In this document: positions 12,394 to 23,339 of the stretch, in pieces
How the letters are laid out: each line of letters starts with the position of its first letter
Numbering within the stretch: position 1 is the first letter of the stretch
Origin: Auricularia sp. M13
Lineage: Eukaryota > Basidiomycota > Agaricomycetes > Auriculariales > Auriculariaceae
Reading direction: 5' to 3'
DNA length: 64,000 nucleotides
Assembly: GCA_037042915.1 (NCBI GenBank)
Contig: CM073202.1
Span: 186,001 to 250,000, forward strand
Position numbers and translations under genes: made by a program
The notes under the pieces: generated by a model
What the model was told of the DNA's origin: nothing
Databases searched by the model: none
What the model saw: the letters and a program-made list of their open reading frames with translations, nothing else

Positions 12394-12906
12394 TCGTCGT
12401 TACTGTTCGGATTGTACGTTGTAATTGTATCATTGCTGTCGCCTTCCTTCGCGACCTTTCCAATGCACGGCATGCTCTCAGGCTTTCAATTTTACTCGCG
12501 GAAAACTTGCGCTGAGCAATCCGAGGAAGCTGGCTCATGTCTCGGCGCACAAGGTCGGTCCTTGTGTGCTACGCTCACAATCGTTAAACAAGATAATGCT
12601 CGCTGTCAAATGGCCGTCGAGCAAAATTGCTCCGCCACTACAAGCACAACATTGATCATTAACCAGACCAATTGCTCAGATACGGGACTTTCTGATGCCA
12701 CGGTAGCGTTTAAGAACCCGGCCTCCATGGCTCACGGAGACATTGTTGGCTGTTTATTGCCTGTGAAAAGTTTCATTATCTGAGTATCACGTTACGGCCG
12801 TCAAACAGGCTCAGCATTTCTGGTCCGCGACAGCAACATGGATACAGAGCACATTGATTTCGCGACGGGAACCGGCGTGCAGACCCCGCCAGCGGCTCAC
12901 GGGCGT
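12394..12906. other. Intergenic stretch between convergent genes
   Basis: This gap lies between the 3' ends of two convergent genes. A plus ORF at 12412-12783 (123 aa) starts only 18 bp after the stop of the Mug135-like gene and has no recognisable domain, so it probably reflects 3' untranslated sequence. No terminator motif is diagnostic in fungi. Confidence 0.4.
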
Positions 12907-13696
12907 TCATACGCTCGCCGGTGCAGGCGCCACGGCCTGCTCAGCCTCATTCGCATTGCGAAGCCCCGTTGCCCAGTGAAAAGCCCACAGACCGAGAAGC
13001 GGTTGCAGCACATACGAGATGAACGTCGTGTCGATGAAGTCGAAGTAATGCCTGTTGTAATACGACGTCCGGGTGAACCAGCCCGCGAGCGGGACGAGCA
13101 CCAGTATGACGGCGATCTCCTGGGCGACGATGCCCAGGGCATCCAGGCGGTCTGTGGCGTCGGTCGGGTGCGAAGTCACCTTGATCACGAGCAACGCCTG
13201 GGTCACGGTGGGTGGATGAGTTGCGCTGGCCTCGGACGGCGGGAGTCTGAGAGACGCACCGAGGCGAGGAAGAGCGTGCCGAACGTGAGCCACCACGTCA
13301 ACAGCTCGGTGATCCACGAATGGCGCGTGATGCCCTCGACAATGACTGCCGCGCGCTGGGATCAGCCAAATGATGTATGTAACACAAGCAATGCAGCGAC
13401 GTACTGAACGCGTTGATCAACGCGCACACGCCGCCGACGACAACGCCGGGGAACAGCACACTCCGGCGTGCGCGCTGCGTGCCGCCGAGCAGCGCAATGC
13501 GCTCGCCGACGGGGACCGCGGGCGGCGGGAAGATGTGGAGGGCGGCAAAGTCGGCGATGGCGCGCCGGCCGGCGAGGATGGCGACGTAGGTGACGAAGAA
13601 GATAAATGCGCGCTCGTCGCGTCCGCCGATGATGACCACCGTGTCCCGATAGGCGATGTGCACGGGCGCCGTCGTTAGTGTTGGCGTTGGGCTCAT
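12907..13696 (-). CDS. Multi-pass membrane protein of unknown function
   Basis: Three exons, 13696-13405, 13345-13260 and 13197-12907, give 222 aa with phase-consistent introns of 59 and 62 nt. Hydrophobic segments lie at about residues 30-43, 79-100, 105-130, 150-165 and 182-198, so four or five membrane spans are likely. Charged loops separate them, and the tail is Ala/Pro-rich. There is no signal peptide beyond the first span. I do not recognise the family; no transporter or enzyme motif is visible. The splice model is well supported because each junction extends a hydrophobic segment in frame. Confidence 0.66.
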
Positions 13697-14145
13697 CTGT
13701 GACTACGGTGGGAGGAGGGACAAGCTGAGGACGCGGGGATTGCGTCCGATTGCGCATTTGTACCGTAATGGCAGCAGCAATCCAGGAACAGACACTGCGC
13801 CGCAGCCAAGATTGGAGATCATATCGAGCGCCATGCGAGCGCCATGCAGCGGGTACGACCAATCGTGCCCCGCCGCTGTGAGTCAGCAGACGACTTGTTG
13901 CTATGCCCGGGTGGATGGCGTCCAATCCCTCAACTCATAAAAAAGTGCCTAGCGGTATGTATGATAACGGACGGGTTCAGGAGCTGCATGCGTGCATTGG
14001 GCAATAATAGAAAATATACCAGTCCTGAGTTGGTTTCCTGTGGGTAACGATGTACAGCGCTCTGAGACTCAAACGACTGGGAAAAGGAAAGTTGTCGGAG
14101 CTTGAAGTGCGTCTCCTTATCACACTCAGCTCGATAGGCTCGTGA

Positions 14146-14190
14146 CCAGCCGCTTTAGAACTCCGCTGCGCTGCGATGTAAAGCGGCTGG
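14146..14190. repeat. Perfect 12-bp inverted repeat
   Basis: The arm at 14146-14157 is the exact reverse complement of 14179-14190, with a 21-bp spacer. It could form a hairpin in DNA or RNA. It is not next to a confident gene, so its role is unknown; a transposon remnant is possible. Confidence 0.7.
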
Positions 14191-15137
14191 GAACAACGGA
14201 CGTCACAAACATATGTCACACTTTTTGATACTGAGCGTGACACGGGACTTAGCCAAATCGCGCGCCCGCACCTCATGCCACTACCGTCACAAACTTATTT
14301 TTTCGTCATAATCCAAAAGTTACCATTTATCCCTTCTGAATCGATTTATATAGGGTAATATTTATAAGTTTTGGAAGTATAAAATAGCAACTGGGCACCA
14401 AGGAAGTCCAGGAATGACCCTCATTCGGTAGGGATGGGTCGTAAAGTGATTATCCTATACTTTGGGGAGTCCAGAACGCTCACGGCCGTGCGCTATAGTG
14501 GTAGCGGCGCCAGGCAGGGAGCAGAGCAGACCCAGGCCAATTCACAGCGATAGAGCAATCACCTTGCTCAAATTATTGCACCATATGGCATATTAGTACC
14601 CAGAACTAGGATATATTGACTCAAATGGACGGGACAGAACACAAGGATGTTGGGTGCTCGGGGGGAAGAGGCGAAATCTGGCTAAGTCCCGCGTCACGTC
14701 AGTATCAGCGCCATCACTCGGTTATGATGCTGTCCAATGTTCCCAGACGCTTCGCATCGGCCCGTCCCAATTTCAAAGTCCGATGCGTCGCGTCTGGTTA
14801 CGAGACTATCAGCTCGACGGCGGATCAGCAGCACTTGGATTTGGGTATCATTGTTAGAACGGCCAACAAGGGTTCGCATTGCGCTCCTTGTGTCCCACGG
14901 ATGACGGGCTGATCTTAGTCCGAACAGCGCCGCGATTATTCTCGCACTCTCACTTTCTCGAGCCCAAATGGCTGCTGGCCGATGAGCCCTAACAAGCAGC
15001 ATCATTTCCAGAAGAACTGTGTGGACTCGAACCTTCTGAGCCTCGACTTGCGCGCTTGCCCGCTCGGCGCGCACCCTCAGCAGAACGACATCGCGCTTGC
15101 CGTACCTGCACCTGTACAATCTCCATCCCCGACTTGA

Positions 15138-15392
15138 TACTCGCGCACGCCCTCTGGTTTTTGCCACGCCAGCTCAGGCCCGACAGGACGCTATGTATTC
15201 GAGTCTTTCGCGAGCATCAGGGTTACACTTCGACCGTTGGATCTGCCTGGCAAATGTCTTGAGCTCGAAGAACTCCGGATATGCTCTAAAACGTGGCACT
15301 TCATGCTATCTGATTATTCGCGAGCTATGGAATGGTTACTCGACGGCTCCGGGTTCAATGGCTTGCTCAATTTCTCGGTGCGGGGCCCATGA
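15138..15392 (+). pseudogene. Possible fragment of a leucine-rich F-box-type protein
   Basis: An 84-codon stop-to-stop reading frame without a start reads like the LRR-type middle of agaricomycete F-box proteins, with runs such as IRVTLRPLDLPG, LELEELRIC and MEWLLDG. No F-box is found upstream and stops close it on both sides. It may be a decayed gene or a chance ORF. Confidence 0.33.
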
Positions 15393-15776
15393 TCTAGCAT
15401 ATTTGCCGGTCCCTATTCTCGGTTATCCAGTCATTGGACTTCCTCTGCTTCTTGCGCGACACCCGCTGTGGCGCGTTGAATTACCTATCTCTCATACACG
15501 CCCCACCTGCGTCTTAGGTGCAAGATAAACCTGCGACTCGTAAATGCATCGACGCGTCCTCCCTCGGCACGGTTCCGCCTCTGTATCCGAAAATTTTCAA
15601 TTTCTCGAGTCGCTCGCAGTGCTGTGGTGCTTGAGGTGATCACCTCCGGCTCACTCCATATAATTGAAGCACCTCGCCTCGCCCCGCTATGCGACTGATA
15701 CTGCCATTACACTAAGCCTGTAAACTAGGAAGAGTCACAGAACAACTAATACTATAGATAAATGACGCGCCAGACC

Positions 15777-16410
15777 TCAATATAACATATACGCGACCAC
15801 AATACCGATAACCAGCGCCGCAACGTCCGCGCCGGGCGGAATTTGAGCGACGTCTGGCGTCGCCGTCACGTTGCTGTTCGAGACGGTCTCCGGGTTTAGA
15901 TGTGACACGACGAGCCGAGCCGGCGCATGACCGCCATCTGTCGTGCCAACGCTACCGAGTTCAGGTACCGCAAGTTGGATCCCGTCCGATACGCTTGGGA
16001 CTGCGAAGGCCCCTGTGTAGTTGGCGTTGTGTGAATTCAAGTGGGCAAATGAGACTGGTTTGCTGCCATTACAAGTGGTACGACGCACCGCCATTATGCA
16101 GCTCCCGACCGCAGTGCTCCATTGAGGAAGACGCTGTATCGACCTCGGACTCTGTACACTTTTCACGATAGATGATTTTGCATTGCGATGGGAGAGCGCC
16201 GAGCCTGCACAGAACACAAGTGAGCGTGAGCATCGAGACCTGCCAGCGCGCGTCACGGTCTTACTCAGCTAGCGATGCAGAAATTGGGCGCATCTTGGAT
16301 TCTATGGCACTCATATGATGCATTGCGAGGCTCGATGAGGCTTCAGCGATGAGTTGCACTGCCGGAAGAACGCATGCTAAGGAAAGACGAAGGAGGGACG
16401 GGACGCGCAT
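15777..16410 (-). CDS. Small secreted, probably GPI-anchored protein
   Basis: Exons 16410-16265, 16204-16089 and 16054-15777 join to 179 aa. The start is chosen because the first 24 residues form a signal peptide (MRVPSLLRLSLACVLPAVQ...) and a TATATAAA box lies 65-72 bp upstream. The mature part has three cysteines close together (about residues 57-81), an Asn/Ser/Thr-rich stretch and a hydrophobic C-terminal tail (ALVIGIVVAYMLY) typical of a GPI signal. The second intron is only 34 nt; using an alternative donor (GTCGGG) makes it 60 nt in the same phase. No enzymatic motif is seen. It probably sits on the cell surface or wall. Confidence 0.5.
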
Positions 16411-16474
16411 TAGCAGCGAGCGAGATATGGTACGTTTTCACTACGGGGGCTTGTTTGCGTCCCACAGCCATCCC

Positions 16475-16482
16475 TTTATATA
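16475..16482 (-). promoter_or_regulatory. TATA box of the small secreted-protein gene
   Basis: The minus strand reads TATATAAA here, 65-72 bp upstream of the proposed ATG at 16410. This is the usual fungal spacing for a short 5' leader and supports that start. Confidence 0.6.
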
Positions 16483-16843
16483 CTAAATGCCCATCTCCGT
16501 CAGTGGCAGCGCCAGCGGCTGTCACTGCAATGCCACCGCCGAGTGCGCGCTCCATTTAGGATCGGATGCCGATCAACCTGTGCTTCCGCGACTTGTTGTT
16601 CGCACGCATTACACTGATAGTATGTGAACTACATACTGTCAGCAGGAAGCGCAGGTCAGAGTATCCGAATTCAAGACAGATTCAAGCGCCCGGAGTTAGC
16701 GGACATAGCGACTACAAGCGTGGAGCTGCGGCTGTTCGGCGACCTGATCCTTTTCTTCTTTTTGACCTCAATCCGGGCGGATTAGACGCTTCCGCGCACG
16801 CTGCGCACTACGTCCGCGCAAGTCAAAGGGTGATTCTGTCAAT

Positions 16844-19211
16844 ATGAGCGACGACGACAGCTCCAGCATTTCTTCCTCGAGCCTGGAAAGCTATTTTCGC
16901 CCTCGCTCCTACCTGGTGGACGAGGTTGACGCGCTTCAAATCCGCCTCGGCCTGCCTGGTATGCCTCCACTATCACGAAATGCGCATTAAAACTTATTTT
17001 CTAATACCAGACCTGCGTACGCGCAGAGGACTAAAGCGCGCTTTCATTGGATTCGAAGATACCATTGCGACCATTCACAGCTATACAGCCAACCAAACCG
17101 AAAACGAGCACGAGATGATGCTCATTGGACTGCTCTGGTGCCGCGCCTGCGAAGATCCGCTTTTTGCGCTCAAGCTCCAAGCTGATTCTGGTGTTTTATT
17201 TCATGGTCCTCAACTTCTAGCCGTCAGCTTATGCTTTCACAGGCCTCATGTCCCTCATCCGGAGCTTCATACATCCAGCCAGGCGCGCCATCACTCAAAT
17301 AGCGTGGCTCTACCTTTCCGAGCGCGTCAGCCGCAAAATGGATCCCGACACCGCCCGGCGTTACCGCAACATCACGCGCGATTTGATTCAGACAACTCGA
17401 AACGCCAAGGGCGATAACCTCGTCTCCGAGCTCAGCATGTCGGCCCTCTCGAACATCTTAAAAGTTTCGACGCCTGTGGGCGGGTACGACAAAAACGACA
17501 TCGACCCCATGCTTTCGATTCTCCACGAGGCGACCATCTTCACTGTGCGGGACGTCCACCCGCTCACCTTCAACCGCATGGTCTCGACGCTCGCGGAGTG
17601 GCTATCACCTCGCTGCAAGTGGCTCGGAGGCTATAACTACGAGTCGTGCATGTTGTACAACATCGGGGTCGCGCGACGGGGCACTGGCCGGCAACGGCGC
17701 ATCGCGCTGCGCACTCTGACCCATCTCTGCGACCCTGCGAAGATATACGACTGGGACCAGCAACACATGGCGCGCGCTCTTCAGAAGCAAGAGTTCAACT
17801 CCGAGATGCGGACCGCCATGCGACGCTACGGTGTCGAGCGCTGCGAGTCGACGCGAGTCGCTCGCAATATGGCTTCTGTCGGAGATGCTGTGTCCGAGGC
17901 TTTCAGGCGCGAATCGCCTGATATTGCGGGACTTGGCCTGCGCCTCTGCGAGCTAATCCGTGCTGACCCTCTCTGCGTGTGCTTGGACGACAACTTCGCG
18001 CGGCGGGCCAAACTGGGAAGCACATCTCCGCGGAAGCTCGGCGCCTCCTTCGATCAATGGGCCCAGCTTTTGACAAACTGTGCGGTCGCCGTACGGTGTC
18101 TGCCCGAGCCGCGCGTCACGCTCCCCGTGTCCCGCGTCCAGCTGTCCAAGGACGACGTCGCGGACATCCTCGACATCCACCACCATCTCCTCCGAGATGA
18201 TTGCTTCTGTACCGACCTGAGCTCCATCAGCTACACGGCCTTCAAACGCAACCATTCTGAGCTCTTCTTCCTGCTCCCCCTTCTCAAAAGCCCCGACGTT
18301 GACGAGGCGCTGCGCTGCTGCAACATCGCCGACCTCGTCTTGAAGCGCACTAGTCTCTCGCCGTTCCATCTCGTTTTCGTCGGCTGCCTCGCCGCTGGGT
18401 CGCTCGAATCTGTTCTGCGCGTCTCCTTAGAGGACTCTAAATTGCAGAAGGTGTGGGCATCGATCGTCCGTGTAACGAACAGCGCTCTCGAGTACGCGAA
18501 TCTGTACCTGTCCCATTGCCCTCCGGACGCCGTCTATCACGACCGCATGCTCGCCGTGAAGGCCCTGGCTACGCAACTCATCTACGGGCCAGGATCAAAG
18601 CTGATGACTGACTCCAAGGTAACGAACTCCCCCCAACATGTTGTCAGGCAGCACTGACAAGTATATAGGGCTTTCTCCGTCCGATGCGCCTCGCCCATGA
18701 GTTCTACGAGCTGCTGTACCGCAAGACCGGATATAACGAGATGTACGACACTGTACAATATCTAATGGAGCACAGCGCCTTCGTAGGGCGCGTCATGGAC
18801 CCGACGCTGGCCAAGCTGTACCCGCATATTACGCCGTCCGCTGCCGCAGACGAATTCGCACGCGGGGACCTGCTCCGCAACAATCGCAGCTTCACTTTTC
18901 ACGAGTGCCAAGATTGGGAGGACCGCATCGACTCCTCACGTGCAGTGGACTGGGTGAACGCTCCCCGCACTGTCGTTACCGAGACGTTAGTCAGCTGGCA
19001 CGCTGAGGATCTGAACCTCCTGGCCTGCAGCAATTGCGGGCTAGAGAGCGCAGTTTTGCGCCGCTGCTCGCTGTGCAAGGAGGCTAGGTATTGCGATCGA
19101 GAATGGTGTGTTTACTTATTTGCGCGCGAGTTTGGTGTTGATATCTCGATTAGTCAGGCCGAAGACTGGAAGAATCAGCATCGGGAAGAGTGCACGCGAG
19201 CGTTTGTGTGA
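16844..19211 (+). CDS. MYND-type zinc-finger protein, 721 aa
   Basis: Five exons: 16844-16958, 17011-17190, 17243-18618, 18669-19105, 19154-19211. The last intron lies inside the zinc finger, and only splicing it produces the full motif. The C-terminal MYND finger (about 677-716) reads C-x2-C ... C-x2-C ... YC-x3-C ... H-x3-C (CSNC, CSLC, YCDREC, HREEC). The N-terminus is acidic and Ser-rich. The long middle (about 100-650) is alpha-helical looking, without a catalytic signature. MYND fingers usually bind proline-rich peptides in partner proteins, so a scaffold or regulatory role is inferred. Such MYND-terminal proteins are expanded in agaricomycetes. The splice model is firm; the function is not known. 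Confidence 0.84.
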
Positions 19212-19342
19212 CTGGATCATTGATTTTACAGTGATAACTGTGTCTCGGCGATTCTCAATGAGAGCACTGCTCTCCAGCTACTAGTATTACTAGGCAGGTT
19301 ACAACACTATTACCATGCACATTATAGACCTTCGACGTTAAC

Positions 19343-20592
19343 TCAAACGCAGTAGGAGGTGCCAACCTGGAAATTGGTGAGTAAGATGTGGACAGTATCC
19401 GTGTTTAGTACCTGAAGATTTGTGCATTGCCTGCGAGCGCAATCAATACATATTAGAATGAGTTGTACCCGAAAGTACGTACGCATTGACACTCGGGTTC
19501 TGGGCCAGGAATTGGCTGAGGGTGATGCCAAACTTGGTGTCAATCGCATCTACTCAGTGCTTCAGAGACCGCTAGACCCTCTTCAGTGGTCAATCTCACC
19601 GCAAGTGTCACCTACATTATTCAGATTGAGATAAAGTATGGTAAAGCAGAGGCTGCCAAATGCTTACCAGCGACAGCGGTGTAGTGTCCGTGTGGGCAGC
19701 CACCGCTCGGCGGGGGGGTGGAACCTCCGCCTGCGACACAGTATGCTGTGCCGACTTGGAGGTTTGTGCATTGCGCGTTGACGCTAGGGTTCAAAGAGAG
19801 GAATGTCTGGAGAGTGATCCCGAACTTCGCGTCAATGACGGCTGGGATAACATCGTCAATGAGTTACGTCGCATCACAGCCAAGTAGGCAACACACTGCA
19901 CGTGTCACCGGATACGGCCGTGTAGAACTGCGAGCAGCCACCCGTGGGCGGCGGAGGAGGACTTCCGCCGAGAGAGTCGATGGACCAGGTCATGCCGTGG
20001 ACGCGGCCGATGGAAATGGGGCCGATGAGTGCCTCGAATGCACCGTCGGAAAAGTCGAGGTCATACATGGCGCAGGCCTCGCAGCGGTCAGTGATCTTGA
20101 CCGAAATAGACTTGCCCTGGTCTGTGCGACATTAGCACCCGTTGTACAGGGAAATAAGCCTTCGAGCTCAAACTCACAGCTCGCGGTGGCGGTCAGGCCG
20201 CAGATCGGGCTTTGCGGCCGTTAGTGTTTTAACCGTAAAGGAACGTGAATGCTCACTTGTTGTTCGGATTCCCTCCAGTGTAGCCACTGCAGAAGAAAAT
20301 GAGATCGACACGTGAACGGCGCCAGGCGTGAAGTCGAACTTACGGGAAGGTGTCAAAGAAGTCGTGACCGACCGCGACGATGAAGTCGCTAGGCACCTTT
20401 AGCGGTACATGAGTAACCGGGCCTCAAGATCGACAGAAGAATTGAACTGACGTTGAAGATGCCGCACGCGCCCAGGCCAACGTCGTAGTTGGTCGCGTCT
20501 CCGGTGTGCTGGCCAGCGAACTGACGCTTGGCAACCGGGTTCGCCTGGACAGAAGCGAGCGCAGCGAGGAGGACGACTGTTGCAGAGAACAT
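19343..20592 (-). CDS. Secreted RlpA-like double-psi beta-barrel protein with two LysM domains
   Basis: Ten exons join in frame to 258 aa: 20592-20452, 20396-20344, 20286-20257, 20209-20178, 20121-19897, 19841-19668, 19611-19600, 19549-19483, 19430-19412, 19366-19343. A signal peptide (1-17) and a KR site precede a double-psi beta-barrel domain with the hallmarks GDATNYD, GLGACG, VAVGHDFFD, NPICG, DRCEACA and GRVHG. A PPPPP linker leads to two LysM domains, each starting YTAV(S/A)GDTC and ending VGT(A/S)YCV, with SVNAQC inside. LysM binds chitin or peptidoglycan-type GlcNAc polymers; expansin/cerato-platanin-like barrels loosen or bind cell walls. A wall or extracellular chitin-binding role is likely. 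Exons of 12 and 19 nt in the second LysM are easily missed by gene finders. Confidence 0.87.
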
Positions 20593-20641
20593 CTTGAGGA
20601 GCGACAGAGAGCTGGGGAACGTTGAGCATGAAGTGAACTCG

Positions 20642-20649
20642 TATTTATA
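20642..20649 (-). promoter_or_regulatory. TATA box of the DPBB-LysM gene
   Basis: The minus strand reads TATAAATA, 50-57 bp upstream of the ATG at 20592. Position and sequence fit a strong fungal core promoter. Confidence 0.62.
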
Positions 20650-20659
20650 CCCATGGATT

Positions 20660-22088
20660 GAATGAGCACGGCGTCAGATTATGCCTTATGCCCATGAACC
20701 AAACGCTCTGGCCGAGGCGCAAGCGCGAGCGCGTGGGCGGGTTTCACACTCAAGCCGGTGGCTGACCCGGCAATCCCAAGTAGCGCGCTCCTTGACCATG
20801 GGCAGGGTGTTCCATGGCCGCCAGTGATGAGTTATCAAACGTCTGCACCATGTTGATAGCCTGGAAGGTACTGTCTTGCTGGTCGCATAGTGCAGCTTCA
20901 ACGCCCCACGCCGAATTGAGTGTTCAATGCATTCCGCGAATCGCGCCCCGTGGAGCATCCACGAGCGTTCCTGGTCGCCAAACGAGCATCCCGGAGAATC
21001 AGATTTGTTAGAGAATCGCCGGAAGTTTGCTTGATACTTGTGGGAAGTTTGGCCAAAGTGTCTGACAGAGTCCGAGAGTGCCCGAAGCCCGAGCAGGATA
21101 CGGCCTTCCGGGTCCGGGGAATGGTGCGCGAACATGCTGAGGCTATGCCGCTGCATGTGCGTAGTCTGTGCAAAGGATTCCTGCGGCCCTGACAGAAGTA
21201 TATCGCAGGTGCAGGGGCCGTTGAATGGGCGACGTAGTGCGGGATTCCGAATCAGGCGGCAGGGCGCGTCGACGAGCGCTGAGCGCCGAGGGAAAACCGC
21301 GCGCCAAAAAATCCGTAAAGTTCGGTGCGATTGTCGATGCAGACGCCTAGGGGTGCATAATATCTCAGCAATACGAGCATGCGTGCCCCGCATACACAAA
21401 CTCGGTACCGCGGAGCGTCTCGGCTTGGCTTCGCGGGATAATCAGGCCCGTGAACAGTGCAAAGGAAAGGTCAGCAGCGTTGCACGCGGGCCTAGCAAAC
21501 ACTCCGCTAGAGCAGCAGAAATCGAGGCTGTGAGCGTGCCTTTCCCACATAGAGCAGACCAAGCAGGGCATGAGTCAACAGCGATGCAAGCAGCTGGCCG
21601 CTTGGTGCATAATCCAGGCGTCTCTCGGAGGCCTGCAGACGCGCGTCCGCGGCAGAACGTCGGAGGCTAGGATTCAATGATCGTGCAGAGCAGCGGGACG
21701 CCCGCTGCCAGCAGACCGCAATCGAGTAATCTAGAAAAGACGCGGACCCGGCGCTCATGCTGGAAACGAATGCGAAAACAGCGAGTAGATTGGCTCGTTT
21801 GGAAGGCAGTGACGACTTCAGACTCCGGGCTTGTCCCAGTCTGAGAACAAGTGTTGGGAAACAAAGGCGATAAGACCCTTTATTACATCCCGTCGAGTCC
21901 GCCCAGCCCATTTGAGGGTAACTACTAATAATTATTGTGTCACAGTTAGCTCCTCCGAGTCAACACTGTTACCAGATCGACTATTTCGAATGAGCGATGA
22001 CCTGGCCCTCGAATCAAAGCCGAGTCGAGAAAGATGCCAAATGTTGTACTTGCTAATGCTGAATTATATACACATGCTTATGGGGTGC
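20660..22088. other. Intergenic stretch, no gene recognised
   Basis: About 1.4 kb between the DPBB-LysM promoter and the 3' end of the AA9 gene. Only short overlapping ORFs on both strands are present, none with recognisable motifs. It should contain the upstream control region of the DPBB-LysM gene. Confidence 0.5.
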
Positions 22089-23270
22089 TCAAAGGCACTG
22101 GCTGTAGTACGCGTTTTGCACAGTGCAGGTCGAGCCGGTGGCGCAAACAGTCGGGCCACTGCAAGATGGCGTCAATACTCACACAAACAACAAGGAAGAA
22201 ACACAACTCACGTCCAGCCCTGGCCGCCGCACTGTCCGAACTTGGTCTGGGTCGGGCCCGCCGCGGTGGAGGTGGAGGTAGCCGTCGCCGACGTCGTCGG
22301 TGGCTTCGTCCCCGCTGACGTGCTCGTCGGGCCCGAAGGGACGGTCGTGGCGCCGGTACCGGGGTATACGGGCGGGCCGGGAATCACATAGGTCGTCTGC
22401 GTCTGCGCGGCGTTGCTGTACAGGTCGATGGTGATGCCCGGGTCGGTCTGCTTGTACGCGCCGGGGAAGGAGACGAGAATGCTCGCGGGCGGCGGCACGT
22501 TGCCGTTGCCCGTGATCTGCAGCTGTGCGCACTCGGGGTAGCTCTGCGCGGGCATCGAGTGCAGCGCAATCGTCTCCATGCGCAGCAGATAGTTGCCGGC
22601 GGGTACTGTTGCGGGTATCGTCGTCGTCCACGAGTTGTTCTGCGCAATCATCTGGCCGGCAGCCCAGGTGCCCTTCCCGACGGTGCCGCTCAGCAGACCG
22701 GCCTCCTCAGTCTTGAACTATTGCGCGGGTTAATATGGCGAAGCTGACGTGCGCGCAAGAATTCTGAGCGTACCCATTTCAAAGTGGTCGGGTCAACACC
22801 AGTGCAGCCGCTCGAAGGGCACGCCGCGAGGTAGACGAGGATTGGGCCGGTGTCGTGCGGCCAGGTGTTCCAGAACGCGGTGATCTTGCTACCGGCAGCG
22901 ACGGTGGCCGTCATCTGGCCGGGGTTCGACGTGCCATCTGAACGATTTAGAGTGTGAGCCAAAGCGCGAAGACGGCGACGACAACGCACCATCATTGCAC
23001 GCCATGATGGGCAGAGTGACATCCTGGATCGGGTTGTACGTGTTCCATACACGCTGGATGGAAGACTGGCCAACCGGGGTGTTGTACGGGACGAAGCTGT
23101 CGGTGAAGGTGTCAGAGCCCCGCGCCACTTCGCAAAAGAATTAGACTTCAAGCAGCGACTTACCCGTTGTAGGTTGTCCCCGCAATATTGTAGCTCAGGA
23201 TGCCGCCGTGCGCGACAACACCGGCGATTTGGGAAACGAGAACAGCGGACGCGACAGCGAGAGTCTTCAT
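22089..23270 (-). CDS. AA9 lytic polysaccharide monooxygenase with CBM1
   Basis: Five exons (23270-23164, 23096-22990, 22937-22774, 22717-22212, 22158-22089) give 317 aa. Signal peptide 1-20 ends so that the mature protein begins with His21, the N-terminal copper ligand. His99 in NTWPHDTG is the second histidine-brace ligand; His179, Gln184 and the axial Tyr186 in HSMPAQSYPEC complete the AA9 active site. After a Thr/Ser/Pro linker (about 240-281) a CBM1 domain (282-317) carries FGQCGGQGW and ends YYSQCL. AA9 enzymes cleave cellulose and some hemicelluloses oxidatively and are secreted by wood-decay fungi. All key residues are intact. The last intron splits the CBM1. Confidence 0.95.
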
Positions 23271-23323
23271 GTTGGCGAGACCTGACGGTGCGAGGAAACA
23301 GAGTGAGCCGACAAGTCGCCCTT

Positions 23324-23329
23324 CTTATA
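23324..23329 (-). promoter_or_regulatory. TATA box of the AA9 gene
   Basis: The minus strand reads TATAAG about 55-60 bp upstream of the AA9 start codon. Spacing matches the other TATA boxes in this window. Confidence 0.5.
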
Positions 23330-23339
23330 CCCCAGCGCA

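Larger units (their letters stand above)
13926..15776. other. Gene-poor region with relics and inverted repeats
   Basis: No intact gene is evident. The region holds an AT-rich patch (about 14280-14420), an inverted repeat (14146-14190), a diverged inverted pair (14227-14261 against 14671-14708) and a coding-like fragment at 15138-15392. Minus-strand sequence near 14060-14105 resembles the sequence upstream of the DUF4470-MYND gene at 28310-28345. The mix suggests decayed gene and transposon pieces. Confidence 0.45.

Noticed and set aside
12412-12783. 123-codon ORF downstream of the Mug135-like gene
   Set aside because: No domain, no promoter and it begins 18 bp after a stop codon; most likely 3' untranslated sequence.
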